64,000 nt of DNA from Marchantia polymorpha subsp. ruderalis (taxonomy: Eukaryota; Streptophyta; Marchantiopsida; Marchantiales; Marchantiaceae), in assembly GCA_037833965.1 (NCBI GenBank), contig AP031356.1:27752501-27816500 (forward strand), in the 5' to 3' direction. A model generated the notes under the pieces. That model saw only the letters and a program-made list of their open reading frames with translations, did no database searches and was not told the DNA's origin. Of the stretch, positions 12,590 through 26,793 are shown in pieces; positions within the stretch are counted from its first letter, which is position 1; the number at the start of each line of letters is the position of its first letter. The position numbers and the translations under genes were made by a program.

Positions 12590-13260
12590 CATGGCTCGTT
12601 TCTGTTGAAGACAAAGATGACGTAGTCTTAAGCTTGGAACTTCATCCTCATATCCTGCTTTAACCTCCTGTCGCTGAATGCTATTTCAGACTACGTCTTT
12701 CTGGTGAAATCAAATACATAATCGTGGAATGTAGCTACAGGAATATTTTGTCCACAAAGAGGTGTGAGAAGCATGCGAGGGATTGCTTCTCCGTACGTGG
12801 ACCAATACACAGTTCCGTTATATCTGTCACTGCATTATTTAACTACAATTCCAGATGGGCTTGCCGCCCGCACATAATGCATGTAGATGCTAGAGGAATA
12901 GAAATTTACCTTGCTTCTGAACGAGGGTCGCCAAGAGCGTATCTCACTTCTTCATTTTCTATCAAATTCAGCCTTCCACAAGCACTATGTTCATATACTG
13001 ATTGTGATTGTTTGCTGTTGGAAACGTTCAACTATGTCAAGTCATGCTGGCTCTACGATCGTGTTGCCCCTCGACAGTAAAGTGGCAGCAAAGTACCTGT
13101 ATATCTGACAGCTTGGAAAACGCATTTCTTATAAGAAGTGCAGCAGCGGGCTTTTCAGCACTCTCAGGCGAACATCTGGACCTAGGATTCATGATCAGTA
13201 CTGGTTGAGCCGTCTTTTTTCTTAATTATTCAGAAAATGACGAGTGAAGCTGCAACTCGT
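12590..13260 (-). repeat. diverged dispersed duplicate, copy 2 (unidentified former coding sequence)
   Basis: Partner of 4600-5560 in the same orientation. On the minus strand, exon-like blocks appear at about 13105-13195 (RSRCSPESAEKPAAALLIRN, followed by a GT donor), about 12915-13010 (NLIENEEVRYALGDPRSEAR, then GT) and about 12685-12825 (YWSTYGEAIPRMLL and IPVATFHDYVFDF). Open frames, plausible splice sites and residue-level similarity to the other copy suggest a once-real or still active gene family. I do not recognise it, and no complete gene model could be built. Confidence 0.6.
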
Positions 13261-16058
13261 GCATTATGAACACTATAATGAGGTTTCACAGTCCTTGCCC
13301 CGATCAAGACCACATCGTAACCGAAGATGCCGTGCCAGCCACTGAAGTTCCTTTGCCGTTCCAAAGTTTTCAAAAATTTATGGCCTGCATACTCTTCGTC
13401 TTCGCAGCTGTAACCTGGAATCTAGCCGTAACCTTACATACGATCTCTCCGTATCACCGAACAGGATGATATATTTCTGCTGATCATCGCACAGCAGATG
13501 TTTGGCTAATGGTTCTTTGGTATTGCCTCATCAGATTGAAGTACCTAAGCGTGAATACCTTGAATAATATCTGGAGATTCATGATCATTTCTGGACTCCA
13601 TGGAAGTTAATTGATGAAATTCTTGTCCGTAAATGAGACAGGCTTATGCAGATGTATTTAGGAGAACTACAGGCTGTGAGGAAAACCTAATAACAGCTGA
13701 AACTTCAAGCAAGAATATTGTTTTCTATAAAATTTACTTGTACTCTTCAAATTTTCAGGAAGTTTCCTTTCGTGCATATTCGACGATCAGCGTTCGAGAA
13801 CTCATGGATGCCAATAGAGATGAGATAGAAAATCCTCTTTGCTGAAGGAGTCAGAAAGTCTTACTTAGCTCGACTTATTAGCATATGTAGCTGTCAAAAA
13901 ATTAAACTCTCAATATCACATGCTCCTATCTTTCCCAGCTCCAGATTCTAGTTTTTCACGGCTATAGACTGGAGAAGAAGCCCCAGCAAGAAAATCTGAA
14001 TGAAATTCTTTTGGGTAGTAATTTCAAATTGGAGCGAGATTCTTTTCTCAGAGAGTTGCCTCTCAAATATTTGTGCCTACACAAGCTTTGCACTGATAAG
14101 TTCTTACACTTACATGGTCTGATCATGTCAAAGGTAGACTCTGGCAAGCCTGATCACCAATTTTAGCGAAATTATGACGCATCTGAAATGCTCCCTTTAT
14201 CTGACAGCTTTGATGTTGAAGTAGGATTTACATTTGGTAGGATTTAAAGTAGGTAGCTAAAGCTTTGGCTCAGCCTTGACTCTTTGAATCTTGAGTTCCT
14301 TTGAAGTGATCTTGCTACTGTCCGGGCAAAGTTATAGCTATTCGCACATCATACCTGGAAACTCCCCACCGTCTGCCTGGATATAGAGAATTTCTTGGCA
14401 CCAGGTGTAGATCACTTCTTTTCTTCCCGCAAAGCTTTGATTTCCAAAGGCGGAGACTTGTCGAATGAGTTCCTCATATAATTCGGGATACAATCTTTCT
14501 GTCTCCAAATCTCTGCATGCACAAGAGGTACCTTTCGAGCAATTCAAATAGTAGAAATACTGTTCAGCTTGTTTAACATAAAGCACTTGTCCGCATCTGT
14601 GTTTAATTTTTACGTGCATCGTGTTTCCAACTTTTGATCAATCTAATGCTCCATGGAATATTCCGAGAAAAATGATTGGGATTGGGGCACTGCAGGTGGT
14701 GTGAGCATAGGCACGAGATTCTCTCGGAGACAGTCAAAATTGGATCACATCTGTCGGTGAGAACTCTTGGGAAGAATAGCGATGACCATCTTTTGGCTGA
14801 CTTTCTTTCGGCAGACTTAGCCTCCTCCGGCCCTCAGGACCAACAAAGGTAGTGCGTACGATGCCTTAAGGTCCTGTCTAGGGCCATGACTCACACTCCG
14901 AGGTGGGCAAGGTTTGTCCACTACGCTTCTACTCAAGAATATGATCGATATACAGTCTAGACATCCATCTTACTAAACGGGCTCCGATATTTTATGCTTC
15001 AGCAAATGGATATGAGATTGCGAAACCACTGGCACATTCTTATACTTTCAACTATATATTTGCAAGCTGTGAAAAGGCTTCTTACGACGAGTCCTCGCCA
15101 CAAAACATGGAACCGAACGATCCAAGGCAGCAAGCACCTCTTAGGACATGCTTGAGGTGACTTATAATTTTCTATATAAGGAGTCTCGAGTCTTTGGTTA
15201 TTCAGTCTTCGGCAGTAGCGCATAGCTTCGACTATCGATGGGTTCATGTCAAACTCATCTTGTACCTTGTATTAGTATTTTTCCTCTATAGTATGCTAGC
15301 GGTTTCTGATTTGTTAACACCTGTTTGGTTTTCCACAATTTTGTGTTTTTTTTTAGGTGCGGCTATCTTGATTTTAAAGTCTGTGTTGTGCTCCCTGTGA
15401 GACCATCCATCGATCGTAGTAATCAAGACTTTTGTTTTTGAAGTGAATGATTATTCGAAAACAAAAGACTATTTTTATTATATGTATAATGATTCTAAAC
15501 TTCCAGGTATCACGAATGACACTTAATATAAAGCAACGTTGAATTGCTCTTTGTTGTGTGAAAACTTTTTTCAAATCTCAATTTTTAGAGAATATGTGTG
15601 GTATCAGATTTAAAACCTGAAGGGCCAAACCAATCTTAGTTGAAGGATTGGTTTGGCCCTTCAGGTTATTTGCCATGAATATAAGTAGGAATAATATGTT
15701 TTAAATCGCATTACATATGATTGATGATACATATTTCAGGATGTGGTGATAATGTTTCCTTGCAGGATACTTGTAATGACTAGCTCAATTAGATATTGCA
15801 TCTTCCCCCTGATATACTAGAAGAAAATCTATCCAAAGCCTCACCAATACAACAGAGACTTAGCAATCACCATCTCATTGCATAAATTACGTGTTCGCGT
15901 CATGTCAGGTACAAAGTTATAATGGTAACCTTGTTCTTCATATGAATGTGTACATGAACAAGGGCAGAGATTATTGGAACTTCCAACCCTTTAGCATAGA
16001 AGGGCTCGTGCACGAAATTTCCAGTTTCCACAGCCATGCATCGTACAGTCTACGCACT
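13261..16058. other. intergenic, no gene recognised
   Basis: Several short frames occur, such as the minus-strand frame 14338-14619 of 93 codons with an ATG, but none has a known domain. A TATA-like stretch on the minus strand near 15171-15180 has no gene I can connect to it. The palindrome at 15614-15667 is listed separately. Confidence 0.4.
15614..15667. repeat. perfect inverted repeat, 22-bp arms, 10-bp loop
   Basis: Arms 15614-15635 and 15646-15667 are exact reverse complements around the loop ttagttgaag. Arm sequence begins aacctgaagggcc. No poly-U tract or flanking direct repeat was seen, so it is neither an obvious terminator nor a MITE. Confidence 0.9.
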
Positions 16059-17160
16059 CTACACTTCGGTCGTAACAAAGTGGCCAGTCACACACACTCC
16101 TGGCTTAGCGGCCTCCAGAGTTGGGGGCTCGTTGTACGGCCTCTTTAATTTCAAGGCTCGAATTGTTTCTACATCTTGATTGAGAGCTATAGCAGCTGCT
16201 CGCTCCGACAATTGCAAAACTGCTCCGGCAGAGTCCTGGAAGAGGAAGCTGACTGTAAGAAAACCGTCGCTAGCAGTGTGTTATGGTATTTTTGGACACA
16301 ATGCAATATATCGTTACGGAAATTTACATCTACACGATTCCTATTCCTGTATTGAATGCTCCCTTTGAATCACAAAATATATTAATCAATCTTCTAAAGC
16401 AAGGTTATATAGAATAGAATGAGATTTACCAGAGTGCCTGGATTTTGGCTATTCAGAGCAGAAACGTAGAAAGCTGTTTCTGTACCAACAATTAATTCAA
16501 AATGCAACAACCCGCGAGGAATTACGATGAGATCTCCTGGGTACAGAATGTGGATGTGAGCTTCTCCTGCAATTCAGAAGTCAGAGAAATCAAATATTAG
16601 GAATTAATCCGCCATTTTCTCCATCTATTAGTAACTCCCAGTATAAGGCAAATTACAATGATGATGTGATCTCGGTTGAAAATATCAGAACCTTTGATGT
16701 CAACGAAACCAGCCTGGAGTGGACCACCGCTGATCAATGAAAGGAGCTCTGTAGCACGTGGGTGGGTATGTGGTAGGTTCTCTCCACATGGAATCATTTT
16801 GAACTGAACAACTGTCAGACCCTCCGACCTGCAAATGCCCGAAACAGAAAGGGCAAAATTCTGTTTAGTGAACCACAGATTTTCCATTCAGCATAGTCCA
16901 TGTACCTTGAAAAACAGCATGAAAGGAATATGTTGATAAAAACCGTACGTGAGGCCTCGGAATTTTCCGATGTCGAGAGCTGCTCGAACGCCTCCAGATC
17001 CAGTAGTTACATCTCCATTGGCAAAGATGTTGCGGAATACTGGTGTAATTGCGTTTGCTGAAAAGTCGACCAGAGGATCGGGATCGGCGGCTTCAACTCT
17101 CTCCACCAACAATAGGCATGTGCTGTAAATAAATACCAGCATGACCATGCTGTGTACCAT
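16059..17160 (-). CDS. germin-like protein (cupin)
   Basis: Secreted cupin of the germin family; members act in the cell wall as manganese oxalate oxidases or superoxide dismutases, and the activity of this one cannot be assigned. Exons, 5' to 3' on the minus strand: 16949-17160, 16692-16828, 16430-16566 and 16059-16235. All introns are GT-AG and the phases close, giving 220 residues, the normal germin length. Residues 1-24 form a signal peptide, followed by ADPDPLVDF, the germin N-terminus. Box 1 reads GENLPHTHPRATE with the metal ligands His, His and Glu. Box 2 reads YPGDLIVIPRGLLHF with the fourth ligand His. The Cys usual in the DFCVAD motif is Ser here, so the typical N-terminal disulphide is missing. 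A TATA box lies at 17293-17299. Confidence 0.94.
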
Positions 17161-17292
17161 CCTGGACTTTCAAGACGTTCATGATCGCTATCTACACACA
17201 ACTTCGAATGTGGAATCGAGTAGGTAGTCAGAGCTTGTGGCGAAGAGGAGGAAGAAATCACTGAGCCTGCTGGAGTGTTGTTTTGAGCTGGT

Positions 17293-17299
17293 CTTTATA
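17293..17299 (-). promoter_or_regulatory. TATA box of germin-like gene
   Basis: tataaag on the minus strand, about 135 nt before the ATG at 17160. Transcription would start near 17265, leaving a leader of about 100 nt. Confidence 0.6.
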
Positions 17300-20200
17300 C
17301 ACCTGGTTGAGGTGCGTCACTTCGAATGCATGACTAAGCAATTTCGTAGATAGAGTATGTGAATGCTAATCTATTGAAATGATCTCACGCTTAGCTTGTG
17401 AGCTTATGCGTGGTTCGATTTCACGTCTGGTAAACGCTCCATCTATAAAAATTATCCAATTCACCGTTGTTCCGAACAATATTGTATGAAATTTGAAAAA
17501 GTTTGATCTGTTGTTTTATAGGTCATGTGAGGTCGTCTTCAGGCCTACATAGTGGAGGTAGGGTCAGGTTGATCCTGAGTTGGCTACTATTCTCCAACAG
17601 TTTTCATGCATCTCTTGTTCACTAAAGAGTGGACATTGTGTTCAAAAGTATGGAGTAACATATTTTATGAACTTGATTCCCGTAATAATAAGCTTCTTGA
17701 GAGAGATTCGATATTAATCCGTAGCCAGCATGTACTGCACTTATAGAACATCACTAGTATAGAAATCGTCAAGTCACATCTGCAAGCCAAAGATAAGACA
17801 ATGCACCTGTACATGTATGAAAAACTTCAGTCTAGCCTAAAGTCAGCGAATATAGAACCAAGCTCACGAATCATCACCCCTGTGTGAATGGAGTATATAA
17901 TCATCTAAGTGTTGGTCGTACTGGGGTGATGTCGCTGACCAATATCCAACTCCTATTACATTTCTATACAATAGAATTCTGTGAAGATTATATACGTGGT
18001 AAATAACCTGCCAGTAAATCTTCGCGCGGGAAAACATTTACTTGGATTTGACAAGAGATATATGAGATATAACAAGATTTATTTAGTATACATTAGATTT
18101 TCATATTTTTTAAATTGTTGCCATTTACATTTATTCAAGAAAAGAATGAAAATTTACAACGCGGTGAATTCGATTTTTGGTCATAATGTTTGAGCCCAGA
18201 TCTTTGATGAACATTAATTAAAGTGGCCATTCAAAGTCATTAATTCTTAATTACAGAATTGAGAGCAGTGATGAAATGTTTAAGGTAGCATAAGCTTATG
18301 GGGTTCTGAAGTAAGTGATGTTCAGCAGTCACACATCGACGAGCCTACAGACCTCAGTTGTCTTCTGTAGTGCGAGAGAAGGCTTGCTCAAAGAGGTGGG
18401 GAATTGACATCTTCTTATACTGGTCCTTCGTGGTTCTTAGCCCATCATCACAGAATTTACTGCAGTGTTGAGATCATGAGGGAACTATGACTACTTCTCG
18501 ACGCACCTCTGCAAGCCCCTGGTTCGCGTAAAACGTTGCTGGTTTATGTTGATAGTGAAGGGCCGCGCGAACGCGAGCCCTCCTCTCTCATAAATTATGA
18601 CGTGCATTTCCCCATAGAGGAATGCTAGAACTGGTCCTACCTTGGTGCAATGGAGGACCAGGCTCTAAGTCATCGCCCTTCCGGATCAGCGATAGGTTCC
18701 GTCCAGGTAAGTATGTCTTCTAACAGTCCGACATAAAATTTGTTCTCCATCGCTTCTCGCCACAAACTCTCTACTCATGGGTTATTAGTACATGCCAGAG
18801 TGTGCCCTGAGATGTAGAGGGAGGAGGGAGCTCCTCCTCCCTTACACCTTTTGCATATCCGGGATAAGAACTCGATAGATAGAGATAGAGAGCACAATCA
18901 CGTGAAGGACAAGTGCCAAGGAGTTGTTTCAGCAGGGCCTGGTCTGTTACAACAGGCAGTCAGCCTGGAAGAAATCGTTATATTATGTGGACTCAATTAA
19001 GCAGTGAATAACTTGGAAGGTAGTAATGATCAGTACACAATATGTTCAAGCTATGATCCGTTTCAAAGATCACCACTGCACTTACCTTTCTTCTGAAAAC
19101 GAACACTTAAAAAAATAGGGAGTACACGACGTCAAATATCGCAGCCAATCACAGGAACAAATAACTTAATTGATATTTTACTTGTTCTGCAGGATTGCAT
19201 GTTGTTTTGAAATTTGAACCAATTTAGACACAAGATGCTTGCAAAATTTCTTGCACGAATATTAAATGGTCACAATTTGCTCCTGCCGGTAGTTTCAAGC
19301 CTTATCAGCTGGTAGATCTTAGTATAAACAGATAGGTAGCATCTGTAAGGTACACTTTGCACATATAGCTTCTTTGGGTAAAAGATGTCTGGGTAGTTAA
19401 GAATTGAGGTGAAAATGGAGGTGATTTGAGGAATGAACGAAACATTTATTAGAAGGAATGCTTGTTTGAGTCAAGCTCATCTTATTCTCAGAAGCCTAGA
19501 ATGTACATTAAATTCGAGCTGTTATGTTACTGTGACTGCGAGGTTGTCTATATTTGATGTCAGTGTACCTCGTGGTGAGAACCGGACGATATGAGTACAG
19601 CGCGTAACGAGAACTACAGTAGCGCTGGGATCCTACTGCAATGTATGACGGTCAGCAGACTGATGAAAAAAAATGTTGTGGAGTTACAGTGCCAGCAGAA
19701 TACTCATCAGGTTCTGCGCAGTACTCGAGAATCAGCCGACCGCAGTGAAGCGCTGACCAGAACCTTCCTTATGATCCGGTTGGAGTGTACTACTGCTTGT
19801 CGAGGCGAGTCATCCATGCCCGGATTCGGTTCCATGACATAAGCCATTGCAAGTCACAACTGTGTAATAGAAGAAAAAATGAGTGGTTTGAGCTGTCATT
19901 CCTATTTGAGCCATTTTCTCTCAGCGATGTGATCGATATGGCATTCATAACCCTTCCGTTCCTGCAGTGTATAATATTCTCGTATTCACGTCCAAAATTT
20001 TGTTCCTCTATGTTCAGATGTGAAGCTTTTATACTGCATTCCACTCTTGAACACGAAAAGCTTCAAATACTTCCTCGGATATCAGGATCACTTCAGTTTT
20101 ATCAGCTTCGACGACATCTGTAAAGAAGACGGTTGGACTTTCCGAGACTGATTTTCCACTATAAGTTAAAAGGAGCTCAACAACCCCGAAGAAATCAGGA

Positions 20201-20334
20201 GGCAGCCGGAGCTGAAGAACACTCGTACATATGTTTTACATATTTTAAATATAAACTCTGCTCCACCACTTATTTATTTAGTGCTAGCATTAAATAAATA
20301 CGTCATGTATTGTTCAAACTTCAAACAGCGAAAA
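17300..20334. other. intergenic, no gene recognised
   Basis: This holds the distal promoter of the germin-like gene and unannotated DNA. There is a short GC-rich palindromic patch (ggaggagctcctcc type) near 18815-18842. A plus frame at 19591-19842 and overlapping minus frames near 19790-20044 show no family. No further peroxidase pseudogene exons were found. Confidence 0.4.
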
Positions 20335-20500
20335 CTTCAAACTACTCAGCGAAAACCGACCTCTGAAACACTGATTTTGCATCTGGTCAAGAACAACGTA
20401 AAAATTGTCTTGTATTCTTGTATTAGAATTTGTGGCATCCACTGATGTACACAAGAGCAAACTTACGCTGAATGACAGCAACAAGACTTCTGTTTAAGAT
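20335..20500 (-). pseudogene. peroxidase exon-1 pseudogene, head-to-head with the intact gene
   Basis: On the minus strand this matches the first exon of the peroxidase at 21947-23818: the signal-peptide end (SVDAT corresponding to TVDAQ), then QDNFY and following bases to about the codons of EVDKNLKL. Frameshifts and stops are present and the start codon is not preserved. Exons 2-4 were not found, so the duplication or its survival is limited to the 5' end. It belongs to the larger inverted repeat 20335-20890 / 21540-22140. Confidence 0.8.
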
Positions 20501-20890
20501 TGCTCTGTGCTATTTGTCTATTCTGATCGGGATGTCTCTGTAGAATAAATGAATATAATTTCAAAAACTGCACAAGGTTGAAAGTCCTCGAGGTCAATTC
20601 TGTCGATTAAGTACATGGATGAAGAAACACTCTGACTTACTGCACTTCTCCTTAGCTTCTACCTACGATAGAAAATATTGAGAAAGGACTGTACCTTAAA
20701 GCAGACGGTGGAATTTTGTCAGTGAATTCTTTCACTGACTAGGTACTTCAGCATATGGAGTGCCAGTCCTGATCAGATCCAGGAGACTGGCACTTAAGAA
20801 ATGAGGTAAGATGATATGAGTGAAACGCGAAATACCTTTTATACGTTGAGAGTGTGGGACTCTTCGTTCCATTAGATTTATTATAACTTT
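20335..20890 (-). repeat. inverted-repeat arm A: decayed copy of peroxidase promoter, leader and exon 1
   Basis: Reverse complement of this arm aligns along its length with 21540-22140, with small gaps. Conserved blocks include gtacatrgatgaa in the leader, cctgatcagatcca, ttctttcactga, and a mirrored TATA box (tataaaa on the minus strand at 20837-20843). The distance from TATA to start region is about the same in both arms (roughly 370 nt). By eye about three quarters of positions match, so the duplication is old. Confidence 0.85.
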
Positions 20891-21576
20891 TAGTCGGATT
20901 TTTAACCACATCGAGACACTTGTTGTTTGATTAACGTGATGTTTCTTTCACAACCGAAGGGCCGAATTATTGCATAGATCTAGACATAAGGTACAAGGGA
21001 GATAACGCTGTCTGCTTAAGACCAAAAAAATCATGTGTTTATTTATTATGTGTTCACGAGAATATTGCAGACATACTTGCTCACGCATGAGAATCTTGAT
21101 ATTCTTAGAAAGTAGAACTGAATATTTATCTTCATAGTGGAATCTGCACAGTGGAAACAAAAATATTGAAGTACAACTCGCAGAAAATTTGAAGAATCAA
21201 ATGTCAATTAAGTTTTAACATTATCATTTATGAGAATGATTGCTGTTGGGATGTGATACACTGTTTCTATTGGAAATTCTCATTAAATACTCCAAAATTG
21301 GCGGTTTCCTCGAGTGCTATCCTAGTCCGCAGGCCTCAAAGTTTCGCTTCCGCATGATTCAAGAGGCTTGGTGATCCTCCTGCTGGTGAAGAAGACTTTT
21401 AAGTGTTATGCCCGTCCATAAACGTGCAGCGTTCTCGTCGGAGGTACAATTCTCAACAAAATTAATGATCAGCTTTACCATGTGATTCAATGTGCCAGCG
21501 TGCGTAGGGTGCATGCAGTGAATCACGACTTTAATTTAGGATATGACTCAAACAAAACAATCTCAAAATCTCAGTG

Positions 21577-21583
21577 TATAAAA
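21577..21583 (+). promoter_or_regulatory. TATA box of peroxidase gene
   Basis: tataaaa, followed about 30 nt later by a pyrimidine-rich likely start region (cttactcttc). The mirrored arm keeps the same box at 20837-20843. Confidence 0.65.
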
Positions 21584-21946
21584 TCTAGTCCGCTCTTACT
21601 CTTCATTCAAGTCATTTCAACTCATTCATTGAGTACCTGTCTTCTGGATCTGATCAGGTCTGGAGTTCTGTAGTTCTGCAGAACCTGGTCAGTGAAAGAA
21701 TTGACTGAAAAAATTCTACCGTCCGCCTTGATCTCCAGATCTTTCTCTCTTTCTGCTTTCATCGGAAGAAACGAAGCAAAAGTACAGAATTTCCCTGACA
21801 GCAGAGTGTTTGTTCATCTATGTACTTGATCGATAGAGTTGTCGTGAAGGATTTCAGCCTTATGCAGATTTTTTAGGTACTTGTTTTAATTCCACAGAAA
21901 AATTCCGATCAGATTGAATAGATAGAAAAAGAGAATTCTAGGAGAG

Positions 21947-23818
<1,872 letters not shown>

Positions 23819-26793
23819 ACAAGCTTAACGAAACGGACAAGAATTTCCGTCCCAGATCGGATATAAACTACGTGGAGTAGCTGAGCTGTATCAAAAACAA
23901 TCTGAACATTACTGAGATTCATGTTCGAACCAACTCTACTGAAATAAATGATGTCTTTTGCATTCGTGCAAGCTACAACATGCTTCGAATGTTTGTGATT
24001 TGACAGAATGGAACTTTGAACCCTTCGTCACATTTGTCTACAGTGACTCAATCCATCTTAAGAGGTTCGTAGCAGAGGTTATCCCTTGATTTCAGCACAC
24101 CAACACACATATCTTCTTCCAGATCCATTAACTATCTGAGGTCTCAAAAAAATAAGAAATGAGGATCTTTTACAAACATAGAGCCCCGTTGGATCCAACA
24201 GATGTGGAGAAGCTTCCACGGGCTTGAATCTTTTGCTCCTACAGGCACTCGACACCTTTGTATTACACTCCATGGAGGCAACCGTATTCGCATTTAAAAC
24301 TCAAAATGGATCTTCAAGGCGGTCCAGCATATGCATATTTTGAGCCTGGAAAATGGTCCTTTAAGCAAGCTGGGACTAACTTTGTTCATTCTTTCACTTT
24401 AATACATCAAAGTTGCATAATTAAGTAGCCTAACAAATAGAAAGCCGAAGTCTATCAGTGACCTGTTAACCTATCTCTTCACAGTAGTTGCAGATAAAAG
24501 TTTGGAATCATAAGCATGCATCAGATCTCTTCAGAAAATTTTATGAAGATCTCAGAGTAGAGAGTTACCAAATGTTGGACAATTTATCCTTCCTCAATGA
24601 CTACCTTGTATCCAAGATTACCAATCTGAGTCTTCCACTTGTTGTCAATAGTTTAGATATTGAGGAAGACTACCTTCGCCCGCCAGAAGGTTTAGATGTA
24701 GGTACATTGACTTATAAAAAATTGGACTAGCTTTGAGTTCGCTACATATGTAATGAGCACCAAATTGTTTTCAAATGCTCTTTGCATTGATACATCACAA
24801 GTTTCTTTTTAAAAATATTAACTCGCTGCCTTAAGCAGAAATATCAGCTCAAACTGGCGTAGTCCAGTTCGTGTATACTCTCGAGAAGGGCTTGCCTTCA
24901 CTTGATGCTAGTTTCAGCCTTGACCTATGTACTTCTGAATCTAAGAGTCCAGTAATTTCCTTGAGTCTTCGGTGGACACTTTCTCTGTTCTTTACCGTAC
25001 AATTCGTTCACACCTTCTCTGTTCTTTACCGTACAATTCGTTCACACCGTTATCAATACATTGATATTTATGATTTACTGTATGTTTGTATTTTTTATAA
25101 AACTCATAAACAAGACTCCGAGAAAATAAATATTGCTAAATACCTGTAAAAGGATCAGCCAATACATACTTACAGAAAGAGATGTTGCATAGAAAGATAT
25201 GATGCGTAGAAAGATCCGGACACTTGGAAAAAGATAGAAAAACATGTTCTATACTGTGGACACAATTTGGTCATTAGCCAGCGATGTATTTACAATGTGA
25301 ATCCTCAAATTTCAAAACTCGACATCTTTGATTCCTGCCGTCATTCTTGTTAGCGATCGCTCAAAATTCATGTTCAGCTGCAGGTGTACCAAATTGCTGC
25401 CATGAATGAAGCCTTACTAGTATTCCTAAAATATCTGAACTCATTACGTTGTTAATCCTGGCTGGGATATGAGGTCCCGGAAGAATCTACCCCAAAGCTC
25501 AGCAGGTTCATAATATGTTGAATGTCCTGTTCTACTCATGTTGTTGATGTACATCTCTCCCTAAAATACTACTGCAGTGCAATTGTACATGGTATACAGA
25601 TCGATCGCTTTACTGACAAACATGTATGTGACGATTGTGGTCAGAGTCTGGACTTTTCACTCGTGTGAAGGATTGTCTCGAACAACTTCAGTTCAAAATG
25701 CAGACTGCAAGCATGGTTTCCACCTCCAAATGTGATGGGCATGTCGAAGAGCCTGGCGGCAACTTATTGGGCTGCTGGTGTGAACAGTTCCTCCCAGGAA
25801 CCTCCCACGTCAAATGCACCGACTGGACGACGGTCTTGAAACCTGAAGATAACACGTATCGTGATCAGATCAGTTTTCTTGAATCGTAGTATATTATAGT
25901 TGTAGTACAACAGAATACAGAAGTCAAGAGAGAAACTGTAGCTGACCTAAACTAAATCTGAACAATCGAAAACGTTGAATGTGGCACAAGCTAACGAGTC
26001 GGATGTTGTCTTTACCTTGATTAGCACGAGCATAGTAGTATGAAACGCTTGTACTCCTACTTGCTGCTGCAAACCTCCTATTAGTCCTTCTTGGCGCTAG
26101 ATCGATAGAGTCGCTATACTGAAAATTGATTCGCCGTTGGGTATACATCGGCATCTCCTCCGAGTCTTCATTCGTCGCCGATTGATTGATTGCACAATCA
26201 TGGATGAACGTTCATTCTCCTTTGCAGTAAGAGAGGCCCCACCTCGTCTAGATCCTGACTTGCTGTCAAACGCCGCGGACTCGGTGGAGATGAACATCTT
26301 TTGACTGGATTCTTTTGATTAAGGCTCAGAATCCGTCACCTCGTCGACGACGATTTGGTTGTGTCCTCTGCAGTTGGAGTGAATGAATGAAAGTTCAAAC
26401 AAAAGAGTGAGGATTGTGGCAATCAATCCATGGGCGACGAATGAAAACGGTCCTCCGGTGCTAGCTATAGTGCGCTGGAACGATTTCATCTGAGACTTTG
26501 ATTATCATGGATCCGCGTACTCTAGTTGCCGCCCACCAATCAACTGATCTCTCCATCTCCACCTGCGGTATCAGAACTGCTCCATCTGCGTTCTGGATCA
26601 ATTCAGGTTCTTGAGAACCTGGTGAAGAACCATCGTGGTCAGTAGCAGTTCGCTGATGATGATCGTGATCTTAAATAAAATTACAATGGCTCACGGAGAC
26701 TCCGTAATCTCGTATGTGTACGTATGCTTCTGGGAAAACGCAGTGTCGTCTAGAATAGCTACAACTGACGTATATCAAGTCCAACACTCGCGA
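23819..26793. other. intergenic, no gene recognised
   Basis: 3' flank of the peroxidase (plus) on the left and of the IQD gene (minus) on the right. Short frames at 24488-24730 and 25635-25889 lack recognisable domains. Minus-strand frames at 25924-26297 are Arg/Ser-rich; I checked them as possible further IQD exons but found no conserved C-terminal motif or splice link. Confidence 0.4.
24981..25048. repeat. 34-bp tandem duplication (two identical copies)
   Basis: 24981-25014 is repeated exactly at 25015-25048 (unit starts ttctctgttctttaccg). Identity of the copies implies a recent event. Confidence 0.95.

Noticed and set aside
25924-26297. Possible C-terminal exons of the IQD gene
   Set aside because: Arg/Ser-rich frames but no conserved IQD C-terminal motif, and no donor before the IQD stop codon.
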